From Paramarasmius palmivorus (lineage: Eukaryota; Basidiomycota; Agaricomycetes; Agaricales; Marasmiaceae), in contig JAYKXP010000354.1 of the NCBI GenBank assembly GCA_037176845.1, positions 1 through 22,912 of the forward strand: DNA of 22,912 bases. Reading direction: 5' to 3'. The notes under the pieces were generated by a model. It did no database searches. It was not told the DNA's origin and worked only from the letters and a program-made list of their open reading frames with translations. The translations under genes and the position numbers were made by a program. This document shows, one piece after another, positions 1 through 8,927 of the stretch (position 1 is its first letter; every line of letters begins with the position of its first letter).

Positions 1-2729
1 GAGCGCCCACCCCCCCCCCCTGCTCTGCGCGTTCCAGTTGACTGAGAAGCTGCTTGGGGGGAATCTAATGACGATAGCGGTCCTGCCGAGAGATGCGAGG
101 TGGTGTCGGGGTCTGGGGAGGATAGTGGGCTACCTCGAAGGACAGATCTGGTAGAATCTTGATCGGTGGCGTCGACGAGCCAGAAGGAACTCTCTGACCA
201 TTTAACGTCAAGGTTAAACGCTGCCAACCGTTCTTTGAAAACCATTGCGAAGCATACAAGGTCTCTTTCCTGAAAAGCCTTTATTTGTACAGTATCTGGT
301 TCAGGGAGTACACCACTTACTAGGACCTCCTTTGAATATCTTACCGGGTTCCCAGAGTGACCAAAAATGGTAAAGGTCCTATCCACTACATAGCCCAGTA
401 ATAGACGTATTATGGCTGACCGGGAATCCCATCTTTTGCGCACGCTGCATATTCTCTTGATGGCACAAACATAGTCTCTTGTCAGGCGCGCCATAAGTAG
501 GATATTTGAAATCTTCGGTATTATATCTTTCGGCACGATGTGAATGTTTGTCGAAGATGGCCGGCTAATTCCATACAACGGAAGGTATGGAGGCGTTCTG
601 AGTGCTTCAAACATCGCATCTTCAAAAGGACTTGTGTTGACATCCACGATGTCTTTCTTGAGACCTAATAGTCGTCGTTCAGCGGTGAAGATTTGTTCGA
701 ACGCCCTTCGACGCGCCTGATAATCAGAACGCATCTCAAATGCAATATACACCTCCATCATTGTCATCTCCAACTTCTCCACAAGTACGTCTGTCCTCGA
801 GTTTCCCAATTTCTGTACGTTATAGTTTGTTAGACTATACTGACTGACATGTGAGCGGGAGACAACCTTTGCCCAGTTAATAACACCATCCCATTCTAAG
901 GGTATACCTCTATCGAGCTCTAACGAGATGGCTACAACGACATTAACATCCATGTTCTCCAACTCCCCAAGTAAATTTGCACTCGGCGTGATTACTTTCG
1001 AGCAATAGTAGCTCCAGCACCGGCAGGAGAACACAACAAGCCAATCTGCAGCTCTGACCTTCTGAAACCACGAGGGTTTGGCACTATCGAAGGAATCTAT
1101 GTGGTATAGAGGATATGATGGTGCAAAGGCAGATAATGTCCGAAGTAGGAGCGTGGCTACACAGTCGCAATACTCTGGCTCCGACATCGCGGGAGTGTAG
1201 AATTCACCAGAACGATTCGGGTCTGCGAGGAATTCTGTGAAAGTAGCATGCGCAAATTGTATGTTATGGTCGGTTTCATCTGGGATTTGCAGGACCGCAT
1301 GCAGTCGAATTAGGAGGGTTGAAACTTCGTGAACAGGAATGTTCAAGAAGTCGGCAAGGGTTTTCAACGAGCGCCATTCATGCACCTCTGGAAGCCCGTG
1401 TGGGTGATAGTAAAGAGGGTCACCATTGCCACCCTTTCTAGACTCTTCGGGAGGGGCACAGTGAGGAGTGACCAGCAGGCGTAACAATGCCTGTACTTGG
1501 CCCCATTTACGACATGTCGATAGAATCTGGTGATATAATGTGTCCAAAGCCGAGTAGGGTGATTCCTCCTGCTCGACATAGATACGCAGAATGGTATCTA
1601 GACGGTGCTGCGGGGGTTCATCGTCAACGTCGAGGTATTTGATGACAGTGGCTGCGAAGATGAACTGTCCGTCAGCTCTCGCAACGAGCTTCCCAATGAC
1701 ATCCTCCCCAGGCCACGAGGACCCTTCTCGTCCCATTACACGTCGATATTTCGTTCGGAGAGTAGCGAAGTTATCAACGAGGTATTGGTGGATGTCGCGA
1801 TTGACATCGTCCAATGAGTTGACATCAAAGGTTTCCAGGTGCTTCTCGAAGCCTTTGTGGTCGAAACCGTAACGGATCTGGGGCTCGGGACGACTGCAGA
1901 GTAGGATGATCCAGGAAAAGTAGGAAGTTGAATAAGAGATCAAGACTCGAACGATCGCCAGAACCCTCTCTTGTTCAGCTCTGTTGATGCATTCGTCAAG
2001 ACCGTCGATAATGATGATATTCGGTGGGTTCTCCTCCTCCACCGTATCGATATCGGAACACGCCTGGGTTATGAGTTTCTGGACCTGACTTTCGCAGGAT
2101 GAACGGAAAATGTTGGGATTGGAGCGGACCACATCGATGATAGCAGGTGCAAGGGTGGTGTAGAGAGGAGATTCTGATTGGCAAAATTGATATACGATAC
2201 TGGCCACAAGAGGGCCTATGTTGTTCCGGGTCGAATCACTCCGGGAGAAGAAGAATGCTGCAGCCAGTCTGCCGCTCTTGGCGTACTTCTCTGCGAGATG
2301 CTGTGCGATGGCAGACTTGCCGACACCGGCTGAGCCGTGGAGCCAAAGGACACTATTGGCCTTGGACTTATCCTCGATGCGGCTTGACAGCTTCTCGAGG
2401 ATCTGAAGGCGTGTCCCTTCATGACAGTTTGGAGGAGGAAATCGCTGTTCTGAATCGTAACAGGCATTTGGGGCAGCATTCTGCGCGAGTATCCGTAAGG
2501 CCTCTGTAGTACTGTCAGTCATCATTCGTCAATATCCGTTGAATGCTCACTTGCATCTGAGGCTTTGCGTAAAGTCTCTGTGTGAGCGTATGAGTTATCG
2601 CACAAATTGACGAGATATTCATTACTCACCTGCATCCGAATTAACATTATAGGCATAGTTGTATTGGTTACCTCCAGTCACGTTAATCGCATCCCTCATA
2701 TGGACTTGGTTTGCGTTATTGAAGGACAT
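1..2729 (-). CDS. NLR-type NACHT NTPase, 3' end outside window
   Basis: Probable fungal NOD-like receptor: a STAND-class NTPase whose NACHT domain would switch on ATP binding, typically in non-self recognition or incompatibility. Exon 1 is 2729-2630 (33 codons plus 1 nt); the main exon runs from 2503 to the window edge in one frame without a stop, giving at least about 867 residues. In the one-intron model, Walker A GVGKS is at residues 93-97, Walker B IIIIDGLDE at 196-204, and the SRPEP sensor-like motif near 235. A Pro/Cys/His-containing segment (PPPNCHEGTR) precedes the P-loop, as is usual in Agaricomycete NACHT proteins. The remaining C-terminal 600 residues show no obvious WD40, ankyrin or TPR repeats; the last visible part is Ser/Pro-rich. 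The start at 2729 follows a pyrimidine-rich leader; the frame stays open upstream to 2945, so an earlier start is not excluded. Family is clear; trigger and effector are unknown. Confidence 0.87.
2504..2629 (-). other. NLR intron(s) with possible 6-nt microexon
   Basis: The exon 1 donor GTGAGT is at 2629-2624 and the main-exon acceptor CTACAG ends at 2504. Inside lies a second acceptor (CTCAG, ending 2557), six bases (2556-2551) and a second donor GTGAGC (2550-2545). Reading is in frame either as one 126-nt intron or as introns of 73 and 47 nt around a 6-nt exon, which would insert two residues. The decayed paralogue keeps the GTGAGC donor but lacks the clear inner acceptor. RNA evidence is needed to choose. 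Confidence 0.6.
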
Positions 2730-2820
2730 AGCTTGGTACGAGGTTGTCAAGACCGTCTTGTCGAACAATGGCAGGGGCAGGGAGAAGGGGAAAGGGGATG
2801 AGGGATGATATACGTAGAAA
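2730..2820 (-). promoter_or_regulatory. Pyrimidine-rich leader/promoter of the NLR gene
   Basis: Read on the minus strand, 2804-2770 is almost pure C/T, immediately upstream of the proposed start codon at 2729. A TATAT stretch lies just before it, around 2808-2815. CT-rich blocks of this kind are common around transcription starts of fungal genes. This supports the 2729 start over the longer open frame beginning near 2945, whose extra residues would be encoded by this low-complexity block. Confidence 0.4.
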
Positions 2821-2945
2821 ACGTGGTGGTGTGCAGGCCTGAGAATGGGAGAAAGAACCACAAATAGAACTGATATCGGTTCATATCTTCTGTCAAAGGC
2901 CGCACGTAACCGTCGTGGTGTGGTGGCTTGAGTGCGGAGGATCAA

Positions 2946-3283
2946 AGTTGCCGTTCAATGCATGAAGCATCGTGCATGATGTAGAAGCGGAGAGTAGTGG
3001 ATCCTTCCCGATACTTTTGGGTACATACGTCCACACTGGACGACTTATTCCCGCTACGTTAGTAGAGGGTTATGGGGTGCAAACTCAGAACGACCTTTTA
3101 CGTAATCTTATGTCAGCATTTGTAAGCCTTCTGTAAGCACCTCCTTGCCATGGGCCGTCTTCTCTTCGACGTTGTCGAACTCTTTCTGTTAATCCGATCT
3201 TCTGTCAAGAACATCAGCAACGTTCGAATTCAAGCTCTTCACTTGCAACATTCGGATTCCTTTGATGTTCGGTCGCATAACGC
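2946..3283. other. Intergenic, no gene seen
   Basis: Upstream flank of the NLR gene. No conserved coding pattern, RNA gene or repeat was recognised. A plus-strand frame opens at 3150 and runs to 3485, but it reads through the first stem-loop and has no protein-like features. Confidence 0.5.
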
Positions 3284-3322
3284 GCCTGCGAGGAGCCAGC
3301 AGAATGCTGGCGACGAACAGGC
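3284..3322 (+). repeat. Structured stem-loop repeat, copy 1
   Basis: Outer arms GCCTG (3284-3288) and CAGGC (3318-3322) pair. Inner arms CCAGCA (3296-3301) and TGCTGG (3305-3310) pair around a GAA loop. The internal loop CGAGGAG facing CGACGAA can form two tandem G-A/A-G pairs separated by a G-C pair. The complementary strand would give C-T mismatches instead, so a transcribed structure should be read from the plus strand. The same architecture recurs at 3528-3573 with different stem bases. Family unknown: it could be a mobile palindromic repeat or a structured RNA element. Confidence 0.7.
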
Positions 3323-3527
3323 AAGCCGGGACATGACCCTTGTATGTATCTCAAGTTGGTACTTTCAATCCTCACCGGCCTCACCTCTCACATACCGAAC
3401 CTCTAGGTTTGGCTCCTTTCGGGAACGCTGCCCAGTCAGAAGTTCCAACCTTATATGGGAAAAACCTGCCTTGGGCACCAAGTAAACGTCCGGCGCTTCT
3501 CTACTTGGAACCTTGACCGCTGTACGC

Positions 3528-3573
3528 TGGGCCTGCGAGGAGCCCGCCGAAGGCGGGGTGACGAGCAGGCCCA
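3528..3573 (+). repeat. Structured stem-loop repeat, copy 2
   Basis: Outer arms TGGGCCTGC (3528-3536) and GCAGGCCCA (3565-3573) form a 9-bp stem. Next come tandem G-A pairs (GA 3537-3538 with GA 3563-3564), a G-C pair (3539/3562), a second tandem G-A (3540-3541 with 3560-3561), a G-T wobble (3542/3559) and an unpaired G at 3558. The inner stem is CCCGCC (3543-3548) with GGCGGG (3552-3557) around a GAA loop. Compared with copy 1, three of six inner pairs change on both sides while loop and internal-loop bases are kept. The spacer between copies (3323-3527) shows no further copy. Confidence 0.7.
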
Positions 3574-4904
3574 CTTAGCCGCGTTTCGGAGGAACTGGAG
3601 GGTAAAAAGGTTCAGCCCTTGCCACTCGCAGGCCATCCCTCAGTCATGGAAACTTTGCAGGTAGACTTGTCGCATCATCAATATGATTAGAGTACCTGGA
3701 CAGCAGACGTCGAAGTCCTTTCAGATTTGAGGTTTTTCTGAGTTAGTACGATAGCTCGCGCGTGCCTCGCTCCTTTTTCTTCACATTCACAAACTTACAA
3801 CTACTTCATGCTGGATATTTTGCCATACAGCTCCCTTAACACGCGACTGCAAGGCGCAATATCATGATGAACAACACCCATCTTATTCTCGGGGCCAGTA
3901 AACATTTTTTTTGCCACATTGGGATCTTCTGCCACGACTACAATGGACGCGGTGATGTCCTGTTGATCTGTTTGAGTCTAGAAGTGAATGAATGGCTCCG
4001 ACATTTTTGTCGCTTGCATGCTAGCCATGAACCTACCTTTTTCCTCATTTGAGTTCACAGTATTGACGTGAACTAGGAGTTGTGTCTGCGATACTAAAAA
4101 TCACTTCATCTAGAAATAGCATACACGTTCCAATGTCTGTAGAATTATGCTTTGAGGTGTCCAAACGATCCAAGCATGCTTGTACATTGGGCTCTCAGCG
4201 TAAATCTTTGTACTACTGAGTTTCTACCTAGAGTGTACCGTATCTATAAAGCACGTAGCGGGCTCTGCCGCTTGCCGGCCCTCCCTGGTAATACACATTG
4301 TGGTCCTGCGCGCATAATTATCAATACCGGACCGTTTGGAGCCTTAAGTTACACACATGTCAATGTACCGTTCATCTCTAGATCTTGAAACGGCGAGTAT
4401 GATATTTTGACTACTTGTTATTCTTCCTGGCATAAGGGCAAATCGACGAAACTAGCTGAAGTCTGAAGAGGGCCCAAAACGAGGAATCAGGATGAGGCTC
4501 GAGATAGTTGTGAACTGACATACCTGCCGCTGTCACCCGATCTCTTCAAAATCTCCTATGTATCCAACTGAGACCCCAGCCGAGACTAGTTATTGGTGGA
4601 TGGCTTGATGTGAGTACACTCAACATCGTCGACGTTGAGATCTGAGAAACATGGGCGCCAAACTGCTTGTCCCCAGCCGACGGCATTGTGGTTCTCTATG
4701 GTACGTCTCGAATATCTCATAAAAACAGAGTCCTCATTGCAATCCTTCCAGTCTAAAATCTCCCCGAAAATCTGACTGTTCTCCAGATCCCCAAGTTACA
4801 CTCATCTTCCTCGACCTTTTGCAACATCCTATGCACCAGAATCCCGAACATACCCACACCCAACAGATATCGTTCTCACCAAAAAGGGGCCCCGAGAAAT
4901 TTCC
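3574..4904. other. No gene recognised
   Basis: Only short, overlapping, stop-rich frames on both strands. A minus-strand frame at 4734-4982 would give an 82-residue Cys-rich peptide, but its cysteines arise largely from the TGCGCA-rich stretch at its 5' end, and no splice or promoter signals support it. Confidence 0.5.
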
Positions 4905-4956
4905 GCATGCGTACGCATGCAGTGCGCATTTGCCTGTGCGCAATTTTTTTGCGCAC
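4905..4956. repeat. Palindrome cluster: 16-bp perfect palindrome plus hairpin
   Basis: GCATGCGTACGCATGC (4905-4920) is a perfect 16-bp palindrome. It is followed by GTGCGCAA (4936-4943), a TTTTT spacer and TTGCGCAC (4949-4956), a perfect 8-bp hairpin. ACGCATGCAGTGCGCA (4913-4928) recurs inverted at 6315-6329 with one missing base. This may be an end or hairpin of a small non-autonomous DNA element, or just a CpG-rich palindromic patch. Confidence 0.5.
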
Positions 4957-6314
4957 GCACACTTGAAAATGCATTCAGACATCGAATATGTAATTGTAGA
5001 GTCACTCGTAAATAGAAACTGACTTCGGAGGAAATCTAGTACGCGTAAAAAAACAGAAAGAAAAAAAAAACCAAAACGTTACCTGACTTCTTCGGGCTTG
5101 AAAGCGGCCAAGGCTTCATAGATATTGGACAGTACTAGTAACATAGTTCAATGTTATTCGAGCTATATCAGGAGCAACAGTAGAACCAAGTATGTACATC
5201 CCAACCAACCTAATGTGACCGTCGCACTTCCACCGTGACGCCTCCCAGTAATGGGGTATCATTGTACCAGCAATAAGTACTTCCTGTCATAAAATGAACT
5301 TCGCAAAATGAATTCGTCCGGATGTACGAATGGTGATAATCGATAAGCTGTCTAGGCATGGAATGACATGGGCTTCCACCTTTGACGACAGGCCTGAGGG
5401 AAGGGGAGAAGGCTGCAACAGTTTGATTGGGGTATCATTCGATGCGTTAGATGGCCATGAGTCCTTTGGGGTATCGAGAGAGTTGAGGAGGACAGTATTT
5501 CCTCTAGAATATCGGAGATGTCAAAGTCACCAGCGTCTGAGACTGAAGCTGAAACCCGCGACGACGATGGTTCAAGCCGGTGAATATGTTGGTTTATTGG
5601 ACGATAGGAATCGGAGACTACAGCTGCATTCCCTTGAGCATGTTCCTAATCCATCCTGAGGGAGGAAAGTTCGAGTTGAAGATGGTAAGGTCAGATGCGC
5701 AACAATCCTGCGCACCGTGCGCAAGTGTGCAAAATCTTCATGCGCAAGAGTCCAGTGTGGGGGTGGATGTATCTTATAATTTCTGGATGATTTATGCTGG
5801 ACTTCTACTTGATTGAGGCTACCTCGACTGATTGTTGAACCTACTAGTAAAGAGTAAGTATCTTTTTTTCTGGCTCGGATATGTAGGCGCACCATGAGTG
5901 TGGATCTGCAACTCTCAAGCTTCGTCCTTCATGCTTCTCTCAATGACCACAACTTATGTATTACTTTCTGTTGAAACAGGCTTTTGAGAGCAATCTGTTT
6001 CAATTTTGCTGGATTGCTCGATGTAAGGGGGTACAATGTTGGACTCGAAAGTTCGATGTTCAAAATATTTTTCATTGGTTTCTATCGGAGTACTATAGAT
6101 CCAATTATTCGTAAAGCTGGTAATTAGACTTACCTCTATACGTATCCTAGGTTTGGAGAAGGTTTGGAGGATCAAGGGATGCTGTCACAGTCGTATGCCG
6201 CGTATGCGCCGGCGTTCCCTGGCGTTCCTAGACCTGTAACCGATCCCTAGTGACGATGACAAGCATGTACTACGCGTCACGTAGGGGCATGTCACAGGCC
6301 TATGGCGTTCCGCT
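4957..6314. other. No gene recognised; TGCGCA-rich patch inside
   Basis: Contains a second TGCGCA-rich patch (about 5696-5746, four GCGCA-type motifs) and an A-rich stretch at 5046-5080. Minus-strand frame 5645-5352 is open for 97 codons and acid/Ser-rich in the middle (DFDISDILEEILSSS), but it has no start codon and no supporting introns. I do not call it. Confidence 0.4.
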
Positions 6315-6329
6315 TGCGCACGCATGCGT
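6315..6329. repeat. Inverted partner of the 4913-4928 palindrome motif
   Basis: TGCGCACGCATGCGT is the reverse complement of the 4913-4928 motif except for one deleted base. It overlaps the start codon of the 6324-6821 candidate gene. If the two are terminal inverted repeats, they would bound an element of about 1.4 kb. No convincing target-site duplication is visible. Confidence 0.3.
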
Positions 6330-6821
6330 CAAAATTCCCCAGCCCACCAAAAGGAGAACGCCTCCCTGCCGCAATGCAGAGGGCATCCCAACATCTTGAA
6401 TGCCCGCTATCTCACCTCAACACTCCTAGCCTTCAACATCTCCAACCCAAGCCAAAACCACACTTGCTCCCGGTGCCTCCTGCCAGTCTTTCAACTCCTC
6501 CGGCTCCAGCTCACCTCCCTCTTACACTCAAACAAGCTACATCCCGCACGAGAGACTTCTGTCGGAAGCCAAACGTGTTCAACTAATCGAGTGAACGTTT
6601 TCTTTTCCTCTTTTCGTCTGTATTCTACTGATCATTCGAGACTCTAGGCCCGATGCTTACGATACTCGCTGTTGGTACTATGCGATCTGAAGAATCTGGA
6701 GAGGCAGTCAAAGTACGGTACGTCCCTTGACATCATCCGCTACATACGCGGCGCTGATTCGCCCATCGTCTATTCAGAGGTACAACCGGACTGCGAAGCT
6801 CTGAATAATGGCATTGATTAA
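6324..6821 (+). CDS. Candidate three-exon gene, hypothetical 126-aa protein
   Basis: Function unknown; not recognised. Exons are 6324-6590, 6648-6717 and 6778-6821 (ATG to TAA), 381 nt in frame. Introns 6591-6647 (57 nt, GTGAAC...CTAG) and 6718-6777 (60 nt, GTACGT...TCAG) each have a CTGAT branch-like site about 20 nt before the acceptor. Both splices are needed to keep the frame open, and together they extend the reading past stops in the unspliced sequence. The predicted product is Cys-containing (CSRC in exon 1), with two Leu-rich stretches: one in exon 1 (LLPVFQLLRLQLTSLLH) and one in exon 2 (YSLLVLCDLKNLE). It has no signal peptide. It converges on the candidate minus-strand gene at 8522-7363. 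A second frame across exon 1 (6302-6586) is also open but cannot join exon 2. Confidence 0.4.
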
Positions 6822-7362
6822 TTAGACGTCTTGAGCTCTGTCTACGTGTACAAATATCGATGATAAAAATGAAGCGCTTTAATCCAAGACCAGAAGTGAG
6901 AACAAGGAAATGTCTAAAAAGATTATATGTCAACGAGTAGCGTCGAGGTTGAACATCAATACGTTGCAACACTAGCCCGTCCATCGTGAATGCTGAAGTG
7001 TAGAGCTTGAGCCATCTGTGGATGCTGTGTCGTGTCCGACAGCAGTCCGAACTTTTTGTAGATGTGTGGGAGCGTGTCAAAGGTAGAGAAAGACAACCCT
7101 TGGGCGAGATCTTCGGGGGCGTTGGGTGAGTTGGATGTTAGATGCTTTGGAATGTTTCGAGTTCGGGGTAATGATTCGGCTTCGTTAGTGCGGTAAAAAG
7201 CCTGACAGGAACTTGGAGCTTGAAGCTCGAGGGGCAGTAGAAGGGGCGTACAGCTTGCAACTTATGGAACACCCGTGTATCTTTGACTAGCCAGTCAACG
7301 TCTACAAGAATGGGAGAACAAGCAGAAGACACGAACCTTGTACAACAGCGAGCCTGATATAC
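6822..7362. other. Convergent intergenic region
   Basis: Lies between the 3' ends of the two candidate convergent genes. Minus-strand frames at 7138-7332 and 6733-7080 are open but resemble no known protein. A 35-nt GT...AG segment just upstream on the minus strand (about 7337-7303) could be a further intron if the minus-strand gene is longer than modelled. Confidence 0.35.
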
Positions 7363-8522
7363 CTATATCAGGACGTGAAATGCGAGAACATCGGGGCAGT
7401 CTCCTCGCATAGCAGTGGGCCCAGGAGGAAGTTTGGGATACGTCTGTAGAAATGTGGTTCAGCGTCAGGATACGACGATGTATGGGTTGACTTACCTCGA
7501 GCTCCAGTAACAACCTAAGATTCCTTTGGACCCGTTGCCGCCTAGTATCCCGTGTTACTAGGGTTGAAAAAGAGCTTGTTGTGCTGCAGGTTATGCGGCA
7601 TATCAGCTCTTACGCTGGGATAGTAGAGAGATGTGGTAGGCTTGTGCGAGGAAGTGGTTCATAGTGGTGAGTTGGGCCGAGAGGAGGAGCAAAACCAACG
7701 ATATGGGTTGGTCGTCACACCAGTGAGGAATGGCGGGGTATTGGGTCTGGAGCGCGTAAAAGAAACAAAGGTGTTCTACGCCGCGTCTCGATGATTGTTG
7801 GGTGAGGGTAAGACCCTAATATGAGCGTCAGTATTAGAACCCCGAACGTGATAAGAGGCAGAGTTTGGACTAACCGGACAGAGATATAGTACCCGCTGCA
7901 CTAGTTTTCTCTCCCATATGTTTGTCCCTACAGGTCGAGCTGGATCGTCTTCAGGCTTTGTGCGTGAATTCTTTATATCCTCTGTCCAGTGGTAGAAGGG
8001 ATGTGGAGAGTTGTCGGCTATGGATGAGAGAAAACAGTCCGGATGGATGTGTACGTTGTATGCCTTCTCAAACACGCACTCCCAGCCCGTAGACCATATC
8101 CTATTACATTTCTCCCCTTTCTGGGTCCAACCTCGGGGTACCTGAGCCTACTTTGATATGCCTGGGTGCGATTCGAGTCAATGGGCCCGTAGGTAAGAGT
8201 TTGCATGCTGTTAAATATGACGCTGTTATGGGACGAGGACAGCGGAACATAGTTCAACCCTCTGAGGTTGGGAAGGCTGGGGATAGGTGAATGGCACGCT
8301 CTGGGGTTTGTGGAGGGATATTGGGCTCGAAGGATACGCAGTCGCTTTGTCGAAGGGCTGGTGAAGAGATGTCAGTAAAGTCGGAAGAGTTTGTTACTTT
8401 CGTGAGTAAAACATGTAGAAGAAACAGTTTTTATTTACCTTGTCGCGTTCTAAGCTTGGCTTTTGAGTATCGTTGTGAATTGAGGACGTAGTTGTTGAGC
8501 AAGTTGTCACCGCGGCAGGCAT
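7363..8522 (-). CDS. Candidate six-exon gene, hypothetical protein
   Basis: Function unknown. The best-supported part is four exons in one frame: 8147-7875 (91 codons), 7815-7614, 7557-7496 and 7443-7363 (TAG). They are separated by introns 7874-7816 (GTTAGT...ATTAG, ACTGAC branch), 7613-7558 (GTAAGA...CCCTAG, pyrimidine tract) and 7495-7444 (GTAAGT...CTACAG, CTGAC). Phases match at every joint (0, 1, 0). Upstream, ATG 8522-8439 plus 8357-8259 are joined by an 81-nt intron (GTAAAT...ACCAG, TTTACTGAC branch). The link from 8259 to 8147 needs a weak GTTGAA donor and is the least certain step. The product would be about 266 aa: a Ser/Thr/Pro-rich N-terminus, then a Trp/Cys-containing central region and a Leu-rich helix (SLVLLLLSAQL). 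No family recognised. Confidence 0.4.
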
Positions 8523-8807
8523 CCTCGCGTCTCTTGCTTACACCACCACCAACATATACGCGTTGGCGCTTTGTGGTCTCTCAATGCCTGGTTGGAGAAG
8601 GATTTCCGGTGTCTCAAGATGTAAATTGAGAGGTATGTTGAGTTCCTTTTTTTTTCGTTTGCAGGACGATTCCAATTGAAGTGCCTCGATAGCCGTTCTC
8701 CACTGCCGCGTCGTCCACCTGTGACCTTCCACATGGTTTCCCCTAGGATGCGTCTTGCCTGCAGCGACTTCAACACAGCTCTAGTTTGAAGTCTCATGCC
8801 TCAGGCC

Positions 8808-8927
8808 TCAAGAGTCAGAGTCAAGGTTGACCATCTCGCTTCCAAGTCTTTCGCAGACTTTGGATCTGGTCCAGATTAGTTGCTTGCCTGATGCGAGACA
8901 AGGTATCAGGTATGCCTCGATGTTTTC
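8808..8927 (-). CDS. Possible terminal exon of an unknown gene
   Basis: After a CTACAG acceptor ending at 8928, 39 codons plus TGA read as a plausible protein tail (beginning ENIEAYLIPCLASGKQLIW). A 44- to 46-nt GT...AG intron could precede it (donor near 8971-8973), but upstream exons could not be assembled with confidence. Product unknown. It could equally be a chance open frame. Confidence 0.18.
   Translation of the reverse strand, partial: ENIEAYLIPCLASGKQLIWTRSKVCERLGSEMVNLDSDS

Noticed and set aside
2147..2509. 120-codon plus-strand frame opposite the P-loop region
   Set aside because: Antisense shadow of the intact NACHT coding frame.
4734..4982. 82-residue Cys-rich frame on the minus strand, possible small secreted protein
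   Set aside because: No signal peptide, no splice or promoter support, and many cysteines come from the TGCGCA palindrome cluster.
5352..5645. Minus-strand 97-codon open frame with an acidic/Ser-rich middle
   Set aside because: No start codon, no donor for an upstream exon, and a neighbouring frame is equally protein-like; could be an old relic but not callable.
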